From Morganella sibonii (GTDB taxonomy: Bacteria > Pseudomonadota > Gammaproteobacteria > Enterobacterales > Enterobacteriaceae): a stretch of DNA of 64,000 nucleotides. A program made the translations under genes and the position numbers. The stretch lies in the NCBI RefSeq assembly GCF_040560245.1, contig NZ_JAKMWP010000004.1; one strand, given 5' to 3'. The notes beneath the pieces are model-generated. The model saw nothing but the letters and a program-made list of their open reading frames with translations. It had not been told where the DNA came from and did not search any database. Positions 55,094 to 63,711 of this stretch are shown here, in pieces (position 1 is the stretch's first letter; the number at the start of each line of letters is the position of its first letter).

Positions 55094-55444
55094 ATGAGTT
55101 TTGAAGAAAAAAAGGAACGCGCTATCGCCATTATGGAAAGCAAAAAGATGTGGCGCAGTAATTATGCGCCGCCTCTGTTACGCATTTTATGGAAAACAGG
55201 TGTCAGGGTCCCCCCATTACCTTTTGCATCATTTTGGCAGGTAACTTTGTTGATGGGAACATGGTTTGCTCCTGTATGGGGACTTTTGATGTGGTTTTCC
55301 ATATGGAAATCTGCGGGCATGCTGCCGACAGTTGCCATTGTTGTGAGTATCGTGGCAGGTGTTAGTTTTGGTATTCTGATGGCGGCATATCACTGGTGGA
55401 GAAAGAAAGCCAATCAGCTGCCTGACTGGAATAGCCTGGAATAA
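55094..55444 (+). CDS. DUF6404 family membrane protein
   Basis: 116 residues from ATG 55094 with GAGGAAAA upstream; the longer frame from 55055 is not needed. An N-terminal charged helix (MSFEEKKERAIAIMESKKMWRSNYAPPLLRILWKTG) is followed by two hydrophobic helices (about 48-68 and 75-100) and a basic end (HWWRKKANQLPDW). The pattern fits what I recall as DUF6404, small inner-membrane proteins of unknown role. It stands alone between a receptor gene and yibL. Confidence 0.7.
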   Translation: MSFEEKKERAIAIMESKKMWRSNYAPPLLRILWKTGVRVPPLPFASFWQVTLLMGTWFAPVWGLLMWFSIWKSAGMLPTVAIVVSIVAGVSFGILMAAYHWWRKKANQLPDWNSLE

Positions 55445-55611
55445 ATATCTCTCTGACGTGGTTTGCCGGCACGCTCGTTGTCGTTCCGGATACGTTTTGA
55501 GGTTTCGTTATTTTCAGCCGGCAACCGGTATTTTTCCGGGCGCCGGTTTTCATTCTCTTATACAGAATGGTGTATACTTCGCGGCAGGAAATTTATTCAC
55601 GGTTAATTAAA

Positions 55612-55974
55612 ATGAAAGAAAACGAAAAAGTAAAAATTAAGCTTCTCAGCGACCGTTTAGACCTTATCCGTCACCGGATGGAAAATATGCTGCAGAAGAA
55701 CGAAACGGAAAAGTACGAAGAACTTGAGAAAGAAAAAGCTGAGCTGGAAACTGACATTGCCCGTCTGAAGGTACTGCACAGCACAAAACTCAGCAAAGAA
55801 GCGCAGAAGCTGGCGGGTATGCCGTTCAAACGTCTTATCACGAAGAAAGAGCAGGCTGATATCGGCAAGCTGAAGAAAACTGTGCGGGGCCTGATCATTG
55901 TCCATCCGATGACGGCATTAGGCCGCGAAATGGAACTGGACGGTATGACCGGTTTTTCTAAGACTGATTTCTAG
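55612..55974 (+). CDS. yibL: Ribosome-associated protein YibL
   Basis: 120 residues from ATG 55612, identical in length to E. coli YibL, which co-sediments with ribosomes. The blocks LSDRLDLIRHRM, KYEELEKEKAELETDIARLKVLHSTKLSKEAQKLAGMPFKRLITKKEQADIGKLKK and VRGLIIVHPMTALGREM..MTGFSKT align throughout. The protein is highly charged with a central coiled coil. The ribosome binding site is weak. In E. coli it is near mtlR; here the neighbours differ. Confidence 0.92.
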   Translation: MKENEKVKIKLLSDRLDLIRHRMENMLQKNETEKYEELEKEKAELETDIARLKVLHSTKLSKEAQKLAGMPFKRLITKKEQADIGKLKKTVRGLIIVHPMTALGREMELDGMTGFSKTDF

Positions 55975-56034
55975 CCGGAAAATCAATCCGGCTCAAACCT
56001 GCCATAATCCGCTGATACCGGAAAGTTCTTAATT

Positions 56035-56122
56035 CCCGGTTCGCATCCATGGCGAATATATCTTTCACCCGTAAATACACCCGCCGCTCACCGGCACGGA
56101 TAGCACGGATGTGTTCGGGTGA
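56035..56122 (-). pseudogene. Fragment of a RhuM-family gene
   Basis: The minus strand from about 56122 reads SPEHIRAIRAGERRVYLR then VKDIFAMDA. This resembles the RhuM-family segment I recall as RIRDIRASERRMYLRVREIFALAAD. Only about 25 codons remain, followed by unrelated sequence, and it abuts the IS-derived 28-mer at 56120. Interpretation as debris is inference. Confidence 0.4.
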
Positions 56123-56147
56123 CCTCTTCCCTTTCTTCAGTATCGGT
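56120..56147 (-). repeat. IS-derived 28-bp segment, left copy
   Basis: TGACCTCTTCCCTTTCTTCA and eight more bases match 62129-62156 at 26 of 28 positions, in the same orientation. The right copy is the stretch just upstream of an IS3-type orfA start, so this is probably the leftover end of a related element. Confidence 0.65.
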
Positions 56148-56180
56148 TAAATTTTAGTTCCATACAGCATAATCATAGTT

Positions 56181-56205
56181 AATAATACTCATTCTCGTTA
56201 TTATT
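56181..56205 (+). promoter_or_regulatory. Fur-like inverted repeat upstream of the siderophore operon
   Basis: AATAATA and TATTATT arms around CTCATTCTCGT, 18 bp before the receptor ATG. The interior (minus strand ACGAGAATGAG) resembles known degenerate Fur sites. Likely but not a close consensus match. Confidence 0.5.
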
Positions 56206-56223
56206 CGTCTTTTCCGGGGCGCT

Positions 56224-58299
56224 ATGGCTAATTTTCTTTATTTCAAACCTTCAGCTATCACACTTCATGTTTTCGTTGCCCTTTGTGCTGTACCTGCGTA
56301 CTCACAAACAGCAAACAGTAATACTTCTGACACTGTTGTTGTCAGTGCCGGGGTGCTGAAAGTTGACACCGCATTACAGGAAACACCGCAATCCGTTTCT
56401 GTTATTACACAAAAAGAGCTGGAAACCCGCGCACCGCAAAAACTGGATGAAGCACTGCGCTATACCTCAGGGGTAACAGCTCAGCCTTACGGTGCGGATA
56501 ATGATACTGACTGGTTTAAAGTCCGTGGTTTTGATGCCGCGACCTATCTGGATAACAGTCGTTTATTCCGCGACGGGTATTATACTTGGCTGCTTGAACC
56601 TTATGGTTTCGAACAAATTGAAGTTGTTAAAGGGGCGTCTGCGGTTCTGTTTGGCGAATCTACCCCGGGTGGTGCTGTAAACGTGGTGACTAAAAAACCG
56701 CTGTTTACCCCGAAAGGGGAATTTTTCCTTGAAGCAGGAAATAATGATCAGCGCGGGTTTGGTTTTGATGTTGCCGGTCATGCCAGCGATGATGGTGATA
56801 TCCGTTACCGGGTAGTCGGTTTGATGAAACAGGCGGACGGTGAACTGGATAAAACGGATAATAAACGAATTTATCTGGCGCCTTCGCTTGCGATGGCTCT
56901 TTCTGACGATACTATGCTGACACTGATGGCAACGTATCTGCATGATGACGGTACACCAACCAACCCGTTTTTCCCTGCAGCCGGTACACTGATCGATTCA
57001 CCTTACGGAAAAATTAAACCGTCAGCGAATCTTGGCGAACCGGATTATGATAAATACAAGCGCTCACAGTTTTCCGCCGGATATCTGCTGGAACACGATA
57101 TTGACACGACCTGGCGTTTCTCCCAGCGCCTGAATTATGGTTATAATTCACTGACGCTGCGCAGTGTGTATGCATTTCCGAACGCAGATACATCTGCAAC
57201 CTCTCTCGCCCGCGGTGTTGTATTCCGTGACGGTAACAGCCAGAGTATAACATTCGATAACAACCTGACGGGACAATGGGATTCAGAGCGTCTGGAGCAC
57301 ACCCTGCTGGCAGGGGCTGAAATTCAGTATCACCGGACAAAAGGTGATGAACAGGACAGTTATGCATTCAGTCCGATCAATCCGTGGAATCCGGTCTACG
57401 GACAATACGTACCACTGGACCCGGCCGACAATATTAACCGGACAATCAATAAAACTCAGGCAAGCCTCTATTCCCGGTACCAAATTAAGCTGGATGGTAA
57501 ATGGATCGGTGTTGCCGGGGTGCGCTATGATCAGGTAAAAACTGAGAATAAAAATCAGACAGCCCATAATGATAAATCCCGGAATGATGGTGAGGTGAGT
57601 GTCAATGCCGGGCTGATGTATCTGGCGGATAACGGGTTATCACCCTATACCAGCTATTCACAGTCATTTGAAGTGATGAGCACCATAGACCCTGCGACCG
57701 GCGATTTGTATAAACCGCTGAAAGGTGAACAAATTGAGGCCGGAGTCAAATATACGCCTTCATTCCTCGATGGTTATCTGAATATTGCCTGGTTCAGTAT
57801 TGAACAGAAAAATGCACTGGTTACCAATCCGGATACTTCTGTTGCCACACAGACAGGAAAAGTCACATCAACGGGGGCAGAGGCTGAAGGATTTGTGCAA
57901 TTGACTGATAATGTCAATGTTCAGGCATCCTATACCTACACAAATGCCAAAACAGATAATACCGGTGGTCAGGGACGCAAACAGGCTGCGCTTATCCCTG
58001 AGCACATGGCATCCGCCTGGGTCAATTACACACTGCCGGTAACCGGCAGCGGAGAACTGACACTCGGTTCCGGTGTCCGCTATCTCGGTAAATCAAAAGA
58101 CAATCCGGCGAGCAGTAATCGTACTGTGTCCGCTGCTGCATTATGGGATGCTGCGGTAATTTATAAGCTGAACAAACAGTGGCAGCTTCAGGTCAATGTG
58201 AATAATCTGCTGAATAAAGAATATATTTCGGCATGTGATTATTACTGCTATTACGGCCAATCCCGTTCTGTTGTCGTTCAGACCAAATACAGCTGGTAG
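56224..58299 (+). CDS. TonB-dependent siderophore receptor of the fhu-type operon
   Basis: 691 residues. Signal peptide to about 27 (VPAYS), TonB box DTVVVSA, plug domain (LQETPQSVSVITQKELETRAPQKLDEALRYTSGV ... WFKVRGFDAATYLD ... VLFGESTPGGAVNVVTKKP), and a barrel ending KYSW. The conserved Cys pair SACDYYCYYG near the end and SYSQSFEV fit FoxA/FhuA-type receptors for hydroxamate siderophores. It is the first gene of an operon with FhuC-, FhuD- and FhuB-type genes, equivalent to E. coli fhuACDB. M. morganii also has a described rhizoferrin (rum) uptake locus; I cannot tell whether this is it. Its ligand is therefore open. Confidence 0.88.
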   Translation: MANFLYFKPSAITLHVFVALCAVPAYSQTANSNTSDTVVVSAGVLKVDTALQETPQSVSVITQKELETRAPQKLDEALRYTSGVTAQPYGADNDTDWFKVRGFDAATYLDNSRLFRDGYYTWLLEPYGFEQIEVVKGASAVLFGESTPGGAVNVVTKKPLFTPKGEFFLEAGNNDQRGFGFDVAGHASDDGDIRYRVVGLMKQADGELDKTDNKRIYLAPSLAMALSDDTMLTLMATYLHDDGTPTNPFFPAAGTLIDSPYGKIKPSANLGEPDYDKYKRSQFSAGYLLEHDIDTTWRFSQRLNYGYNSLTLRSVYAFPNADTSATSLARGVVFRDGNSQSITFDNNLTGQWDSERLEHTLLAGAEIQYHRTKGDEQDSYAFSPINPWNPVYGQYVPLDPADNINRTINKTQASLYSRYQIKLDGKWIGVAGVRYDQVKTENKNQTAHNDKSRNDGEVSVNAGLMYLADNGLSPYTSYSQSFEVMSTIDPATGDLYKPLKGEQIEAGVKYTPSFLDGYLNIAWFSIEQKNALVTNPDTSVATQTGKVTSTGAEAEGFVQLTDNVNVQASYTYTNAKTDNTGGQGRKQAALIPEHMASAWVNYTLPVTGSGELTLGSGVRYLGKSKDNPASSNRTVSAAALWDAAVIYKLNKQWQLQVNVNNLLNKEYISACDYYCYYGQSRSVVVQTKYSW

Positions 58300-58301
58300 T
58301 T

Positions 58302-59075
58302 ATGTTTGAACTGAATGATATCCGTGTTGTACGTGACGGGAGGGTAATTTTATCCGTCCCGTCCCTGACGATCCCGGCAACGGAACTGACTGTTGTGCTT
58401 GGTCATAACGGGTCAGGAAAATCCACCCTGGTTGATCTGCTGGCCGGTCAGACCCGGCCGGACCAGGGGGAAATTTTGCTGAATAATAAAAACCTCACCG
58501 GTTACACTAAACGGGAGCTGGCACAACAAGTGGCATTTTTGCCGCAAAAACTGCCGGTTTCTGCCGGGCTGACCGTCTGTGAACTGGTCAGTCTGGGACG
58601 TTTTCCCTGGCGCGGCATATTTGGCCGCCGGCATCCGGAAGATAACATTATTATCTCACAAGCCATGGAGAGTGCCGGTGTCACGGAATTTGCACAAATA
58701 CCCGCCGATAATTTATCCGGCGGTGAACGCCAGCGCGCATGGGTTGCCATGTTACTGGCACAGCAATCACCGGTACTGATCCTCGATGAGCCGACATCCG
58801 CACTGGATATTCATCATCAGTACCAACTGATGAGGCTGTTGCAGGATTTAAACCGCACACAGCGTACCGGTATCATCGTTATCCTTCATGATCTTAATCT
58901 TGCATTGCAGTATGCAACCCATATTATCGCCCTGAAAAAAGGCAAAGTAGCGTTTGAAGGCGGTGCTGCATTGCTGGAGGATGAAACCCGTCTTTCCGGA
59001 TTATATGAAACGGCTATCAGGTTAATTCCGCATCCGGATACGGAACAACGAAAAGTGGCAGTCGTATGCAACTGA
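58302..59075 (+). CDS. fhuC: Ferric siderophore ABC transporter ATP-binding protein (FhuC type)
   Basis: 257 residues (E. coli FhuC 265). Walker A GHNGSGKST (34-42), signature NLSGGERQRAWVAMLLAQQ, Walker B VLILDEPTSALD and the H-loop VILHDLNLALQYATHI are all present. It powers import through the FhuB-type permease. It starts 2 bp after the receptor stop and overlaps the binding-protein gene by 10 bp, so the four genes form a tight operon. Confidence 0.9.
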   Translation: MFELNDIRVVRDGRVILSVPSLTIPATELTVVLGHNGSGKSTLVDLLAGQTRPDQGEILLNNKNLTGYTKRELAQQVAFLPQKLPVSAGLTVCELVSLGRFPWRGIFGRRHPEDNIIISQAMESAGVTEFAQIPADNLSGGERQRAWVAMLLAQQSPVLILDEPTSALDIHHQYQLMRLLQDLNRTQRTGIIVILHDLNLALQYATHIIALKKGKVAFEGGAALLEDETRLSGLYETAIRLIPHPDTEQRKVAVVCN

Positions 59076-59989
59076 TGTTATTACGTTTAATTCGGTTATC
59101 CGCTATATTTCTTTTGATGTTTGCGGGAGCAGGGCAGGCGGCTGTCACAATAAATGATGACCGTGGCGGGCACACGTTTGAAACCATACCGCAGCGGGTC
59201 GTGGTGCTGGACTGGGATCTGCTTGAACAAACGCTGTCATTAGGGATAACCCCTGCCGGGGCAACAGAAACCAGCGGTTACCGGCAGTGGGTCGGACAGC
59301 CCGTACTGACAGAAAGTGTGGCTGAAACCGGAACCCGGGCAGAACCGAATCTCGAAAAAATTGCCGGACTGAAGCCGGATGTTATTCTGGCGGGTGCATC
59401 ACAGGCAGATCTGATTCCGCTGTTAGAGCAGATAGCGCCCGTCGTTTATCTGACTAATTTTTCATCCGCAGATGATGCCGCTCCGGTGGCTATCCGTCAC
59501 CTTAAAACGCTGGGGATACTGTTTGGTAGAGAACAGCAGGCGGATGAACAACTGGCTGCTTTAACGCAGCGGTTTACGGAGCTGAGCAATAAACTGGCTG
59601 CTGTCTATCCGCCGGGTACCCGGGTTACTGTCATTCGTTTTTCCACGCTGACCACCGTCTTTCTGCCGGCTGACAATTCTGCTGTTAACTATGTACTGCG
59701 TAACCTTGGCCTGACACCGGCAATCCCTCTGGACGCGCAGCCCTGGGGAATCGCCCAGCGGCGGATAAATGTATTACAGGACGCCGGTGATGGTTATGTT
59801 CTCTGGTTTCGTCCTTTTCCGGAAGAAAAAAAACTGGCAGACACCCGTTTGTGGCAGGCGATGCCATTTGTGAAGCAGGGCAAAATTAATGGCGTTGCGC
59901 CGGTCTGGAATTACGGTGGCGTCAGCTCATTGCAGCGGATGGCGGATGCCATTACGGATAGTTTGCTGGAGATTGCGCCCGCCTCATGA
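59066..59989 (+). CDS. fhuD: Siderophore periplasmic binding protein (FhuD type)
   Basis: 307 residues with a signal peptide (about 1-25, ending GQAA). A class III binding protein of the Fe/B12 family: DDRGGHTFETIPQRVVVLDWDLLEQTLSLGITPAGATE at the start and ARAEPNLEKIAGLKPDVILAG-type (GTRAEPNLEKIAGLKPDVILAGAS) motif, then the C-terminal lobe ending LLEIAP. It carries ferric hydroxamate or related siderophores to FhuB. The start overlaps fhuC by 10 bp and the stop shares ATGA with fhuB. Confidence 0.9.
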   Translation: MQLMLLRLIRLSAIFLLMFAGAGQAAVTINDDRGGHTFETIPQRVVVLDWDLLEQTLSLGITPAGATETSGYRQWVGQPVLTESVAETGTRAEPNLEKIAGLKPDVILAGASQADLIPLLEQIAPVVYLTNFSSADDAAPVAIRHLKTLGILFGREQQADEQLAALTQRFTELSNKLAAVYPPGTRVTVIRFSTLTTVFLPADNSAVNYVLRNLGLTPAIPLDAQPWGIAQRRINVLQDAGDGYVLWFRPFPEEKKLADTRLWQAMPFVKQGKINGVAPVWNYGGVSSLQRMADAITDSLLEIAPAS

Positions 59990-61959
59990 AAATCCGTTAC
60001 CTTATACTCTTTCCGCTGCTGTTTATTCTGCTGATAGTGATTAACTTACAGCTTGAGCCCGGCTTATCTCCGCAACAGCAACTCAGCCTGATTTTTACAC
60101 CGGAAGCGGCACAAACGTTTCCGGCTGTATTTTATCTTTACGGACAATTGCCGAGACTTTGCATGGCATTGCTGGCTGGTGCGACGCTGGGGCTGACCGG
60201 CAGCCTGATGCAACAGCTGACACAAAATAACCTCACGTCCCCGATGACACTCGGAACATCATCCGGTTCCTGGCTTGCACTGGTTATTTTATCTGTCAGT
60301 TTCAGTGAATTGTCTGCTGATTATGCCGTTCCTGTTGCAACCGCAGGCGCGTTGCTGGCGTTTGCATTTGTTATCCTGATTACAGGAAGCCGTAATATTA
60401 CAGGATTACCACTGATTGTTTCCGGTATGGTGGTCAATATTCTGCTCGGTGCCATTGCAACCGCAGTGATTACACTGAATTCGCAGTTTGCACAAAATAT
60501 TTTTATGTGGGGAGCCGGCGATCTGACTCAGGATGGCTGGCAGAATGTCACAGATGTTATGCCGCGCCTGCTGCCTGTTTTGTTTATTCTGCTGTTCGCC
60601 CCGCGGATACTGACGGTATTACGGCTGGGACACCAGGGCGCACAAGCACGCGGATTATCTGTTTTGCCGGTATTTTTGCTGTTTATGGTACTTTCAGCAT
60701 GGCTGGTTTCAGTCGTGATCAGTACTGCCGGTATGATTGGCTTTATCGGATTGCTGGCACCGAATCTTGTCCGGATTGCCGGTGCACGCACTGCGTTACA
60801 GGAGCTGATTTTCTCTGTGATTGCCGGGGCGTTTTTACTGTTGTTTGCTGACACCCTGGCTCTGGCTCTCGGGCAACTGATGCAGACGGTGATCCCGACC
60901 GGTGTGATGACTGCCGCCATTGGTGCACCTGCACTTATTGTATTCAGCCGCCGCCGTTTCACTGCACAGGATCAGATGACCATTATTCTGAAACCGGTTA
61001 TTTCTCCCCGTTTTCTGCCGCACGCAATGAGTGTTGTTGTACTTCTGCTGTTTGCCGGGCTGATGACCACGATCTTTTTTCAGCAATCAGAAACCGGCTT
61101 CCTGTGGGGGACTCCGGAGCCTTTCCGCTGGTCTCTGAGATGGCCGCGGTTATTGTCTGCTGCCACGGCAGGTGTTGCACTGGCGCTGGCCGGAACCCTG
61201 TTACAACGGTTAATTTATAATCCGCTGGCAAGCCCGGATATTCTTGGTGTGTCATCCGGTGCGACGGTTGCACTTATCCTGATAAGCGTACTAACGGGAA
61301 ATATGATTCAGACTTCCCTCTGGGGAGCAGCACTGACCGGCAGTGCTCTGGTACTGGGGCTTCTGCTTTTACTCGGACGCCGGCATCAGTTTGCACCGGC
61401 AACATTAATCCTTACCGGGATTGCGCTGACGGCGGGGCTGGAAGCCTTTGTGCAATTCTTTCTGGCGCAGGGGGCATTGAGTAATTACCGGATACTGCTG
61501 TGGCTGTCCGGTTCCACCTATCGTGTCAGCGGAGAGCAAAGTGTACTTTTTGCATCCGTGATTGCCGGACTGACTGTTATCATACTGGCGCTCAGCCGCC
61601 GTCTGACGCTGATATCCATCGGCAGAACATTTGCTCAGGCCCGCGGATTGCATACCGGCCGTACCGCTCTGCTGATGCTGATACTTGTCGCCCTGTTGTG
61701 TGCTCTGGTGACAGCAACTGTCGGACCACTGGCCTTTACCGGTCTGATTGCGCCACATATGGCAGCGTTGTGCGGTGCTCAGAAAGTGAAATCGCAGCTG
61801 ATTTTTGCCGGTCTGGCAGGCGCGGTTCTGATGATATGGGCGGACTGGCTGGGACAAACGCTTATCTGGCCGTCACAGATAGCCGCCGGAACATTGGTGT
61901 CTGTCCTTGGCGGCAGCTATTTCCTGGGGTTAATGCTGGTCAGCCGATTTCGGAAATAA
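59986..61959 (+). CDS. fhuB: Siderophore ABC transporter permease (FhuB type, fused double permease)
   Basis: 657 residues (E. coli FhuB 660). Two FecCD-type halves of about 330 residues each are fused, each with about ten membrane helices. Repeated landmarks occur in both halves: GATLGLTGSLMQQLTQNNLTSPMTLGTSSGS versus GVALALAGTLLQRLIYNPLASPDILGVSSGA, and GFIGLLAPNLVRI versus AFTGLIAPHMAAL. The start overlaps the previous stop (ATGA). The last gene of the operon, followed immediately by IS debris. Confidence 0.92.
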   Translation: MKIRYLILFPLLFILLIVINLQLEPGLSPQQQLSLIFTPEAAQTFPAVFYLYGQLPRLCMALLAGATLGLTGSLMQQLTQNNLTSPMTLGTSSGSWLALVILSVSFSELSADYAVPVATAGALLAFAFVILITGSRNITGLPLIVSGMVVNILLGAIATAVITLNSQFAQNIFMWGAGDLTQDGWQNVTDVMPRLLPVLFILLFAPRILTVLRLGHQGAQARGLSVLPVFLLFMVLSAWLVSVVISTAGMIGFIGLLAPNLVRIAGARTALQELIFSVIAGAFLLLFADTLALALGQLMQTVIPTGVMTAAIGAPALIVFSRRRFTAQDQMTIILKPVISPRFLPHAMSVVVLLLFAGLMTTIFFQQSETGFLWGTPEPFRWSLRWPRLLSAATAGVALALAGTLLQRLIYNPLASPDILGVSSGATVALILISVLTGNMIQTSLWGAALTGSALVLGLLLLLGRRHQFAPATLILTGIALTAGLEAFVQFFLAQGALSNYRILLWLSGSTYRVSGEQSVLFASVIAGLTVIILALSRRLTLISIGRTFAQARGLHTGRTALLMLILVALLCALVTATVGPLAFTGLIAPHMAALCGAQKVKSQLIFAGLAGAVLMIWADWLGQTLIWPSQIAAGTLVSVLGGSYFLGLMLVSRFRK

Positions 61960-61984
61960 TCATAAAATATACCGGGATACAGCC

Positions 61985-62126
61985 GAAAGGCAACTACGGC
62001 TTCCCGGTTGTAGTAGCTGGTTTCGGATATACCGGTCTCACGGCAGACATCTTTGACTGTCCGTCCGGCTTCGACGGACTTCAGAATGGCGATAATCGGA
62101 TGTTCAGTCAATCGGGCTTTGCGCAT
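61985..62126 (-). pseudogene. IS3-family transposase OrfA, N-terminal remnant
   Basis: From ATG 62126 the minus strand reads MRKARLTEHPIIAILKSVEA then GRTVKDVCRETGISETSYYN, the helix-turn-helix region of IS3-family (IS407/IS2-like) OrfA. The expected W-K after YYN is replaced by R-E and the sequence then loses similarity. About 40 recognisable codons survive. It lies right behind fhuB. Confidence 0.75.
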
Positions 62127-62128
62127 AG

Positions 62129-62156
62129 TGATCTCTTCCCTTTCTTCAGTACCGGT
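62129..62156 (-). repeat. IS-derived 28-bp segment, right copy
   Basis: The non-coding stretch just upstream of the orfA ATG, containing the element's terminal region. It matches 56120-56147 at 26 of 28 positions in direct orientation. Confidence 0.65.
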
Positions 62157-62203
62157 ATATGGTATCGTACGCGCCAGAAATACCTTTAAGAGAGCCCTTC
62201 ACG

Positions 62204-63169
62204 GTGGAAAAAAAGAAAACCTTCCTGCAGCAGAAAAGCGGCTTGCACCCGCGTAACCGTCATCGCTCACGCTATGATTTCCCGGCGCTGATCGCCAGTT
62301 GCCCTGCACTGGAGCCGTTCGTCAAGCCGAACGCCTGGGGCGACATTTCGGTAGATTTTGCCGATCCTGCGGCGGTTAAAATGCTCAACCGTGCGTTGCT
62401 GCAACATTTTTATGGCATCGAATACTGGGACATTCCCGCCGATTATCTGTGCCCGCCGATCCCGGGGCGTGCCGACTATTTACACCATCTGGCCGACCTG
62501 CTGGCGACCAGCAACGGCGGTGAGTTCCCTCGCGGTAAAGGCGTGGCGATCCTTGATGTGGGTGTTGGCGCCAACTGTATTTATCCGATTATTGGCCTGC
62601 GCGAATACGGCTGGCGTTTTACCGGTTCGGAGATTGATCCGGTATCGCTCAATACGGCCAAAATGATCGTGGAGATGAATCCGACACTGAGAAACGGTGT
62701 GCGCCTGCGTTTACAAAAACAACCCGAATTTATTTTGAACGGCATCATCGGCGTGGCGGAGAAATTTGATGCCACACTGTGTAATCCACCGTTCCACAGC
62801 TCTGAACAGGAAGCGCAAGCCAGCACCCGCCGCAAACTGCACAAGCTGGGTAAAGGCGAGGTAGCCGACACGCCGGTACATAACTTTGGCGGCAAAAATA
62901 AAGAGCTATGGTGTGAAGGCGGTGAAGAAGCCTTTGTACGTAAAATGGTAGAGGAGAGCGTTAGCCTGGCACAAAACTGCCTGTGGTTCACCTCGTTGAT
63001 TTCTAAAAACACTACCTTGCCTTCGATTTATCACGCGCTGAAGCTGGTGGGTGCGGCTGAAGTCCGTACCATTGAAATGGCGCAGGGGCAAAAAATCAGT
63101 CGCTTCGTGGCCTGGACTTTCCACGACGCACAACAGCAGGTCGCCTGGGCGACAGAACGCTGGCGTTAA
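62204..63169 (+). CDS. rlmF: 23S rRNA (adenine(1618)-N6)-methyltransferase RlmF
   Basis: About 321 residues from GTG 62204 (AGAGAG upstream); an ATG at 62159 is possible but would begin in IS-flanking sequence. The motifs are clear: LHPRNRHRSRYDFPAL, LCPPIPGRADYLHHLADLL, the SAM site AILDVGVGANCIYPIIGL and the catalytic NPPF in FDATLCNPPFHSSEQEA, then NFGGKNKELWCEGGE and MAQGQKISRFVAWTF. E. coli RlmF has 308 residues. Codon choice looks more like Serratia or Escherichia genes than like nearby ones, and it sits between IS remnants, so horizontal replacement is possible. Confidence 0.9.
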   Translation: MEKKKTFLQQKSGLHPRNRHRSRYDFPALIASCPALEPFVKPNAWGDISVDFADPAAVKMLNRALLQHFYGIEYWDIPADYLCPPIPGRADYLHHLADLLATSNGGEFPRGKGVAILDVGVGANCIYPIIGLREYGWRFTGSEIDPVSLNTAKMIVEMNPTLRNGVRLRLQKQPEFILNGIIGVAEKFDATLCNPPFHSSEQEAQASTRRKLHKLGKGEVADTPVHNFGGKNKELWCEGGEEAFVRKMVEESVSLAQNCLWFTSLISKNTTLPSIYHALKLVGAAEVRTIEMAQGQKISRFVAWTFHDAQQQVAWATERWR

Positions 63170-63175
63170 TTTCCC

Positions 63176-63201
63176 CGGTGCTGGTTATTTAACCGGCACC
63201 G
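63176..63201 (+). terminator. Hairpin after rlmF
   Basis: An 11-bp stem with one G-U (CGGTGCTGGTT / AACCGGCACCG) and ATTT loop, 7 bp after the stop. Followed by ATAAAACTT, so a weak intrinsic terminator at best. Confidence 0.5.
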
Positions 63202-63336
63202 ATAAAACTTCGCATTTCCCTTTCAATTTCTGCATGTTGCGTTATTCTCAATATATCTTCCAATACTAAAAATCTTAAAAAAGTTATTTATTCAAAATAC
63301 AATAGTTACCTTACTTAATTGATATTTTAATCCGGT

Positions 63337-63414
63337 ATATATACCCAACGTAATTCAAGCTGCAGGCTGAGCGCAGCCAACGAACCTGCGGTTTAAATGA
63401 ATAAGGGTATATAT
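63337..63414. repeat. Palindromic repeat element (MITE-like)
   Basis: A 78-bp segment bounded by ATATATACCC and GGGTATATAT, with an inner CTGCAGG/CCTGCGG pairing. The left part (CCCAACGTAATTCAAGCTGC) resembles a dispersed repeat I recall from Serratia, Yersinia and Photorhabdus. The 63202-63711 interval has no other supported gene. Confidence 0.6.
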
Positions 63415-63448
63415 CCGTGATCAATTAAGATACTTGATTTTATGACGT

Positions 63449-63631
63449 TTGAGGATCAAGCTCCATCTCATAAAAATAGAACTGACCGCAGAACAACGGA
63501 TCGCCCTTGAGGTGTCATTCAGTTCTTTTGATTCGAGATTTAAATCAAGAAAACACTCGTCTATTAGTCAACAACTTATTGATGACCGAGCTAAATTAGT
63601 TAAACTATTAAAAGGGGAATCCGTTGAGTAG
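63449..63631 (+). CDS. Small ORF, possible chimeric transposase fragment
   Basis: 60 codons from TTG 63449. The stretch IKIELTAEQRIALEV resembles the N-terminus of IS630-type transposases, but the rest (FKSRKHSSISQQLIDDRAKLVKLLKGESVE) does not. AT-rich, no good ribosome binding site. Could be non-coding. Confidence 0.25.
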   Translation: MRIKLHLIKIELTAEQRIALEVSFSSFDSRFKSRKHSSISQQLIDDRAKLVKLLKGESVE

Positions 63632-63711
63632 CTACTGAGCCGATATGTTTGTAATTCATCAGATTATCCACAAATATATCGGATAACGCCGCACAGAGAT
63701 CTTTGTCTGTA

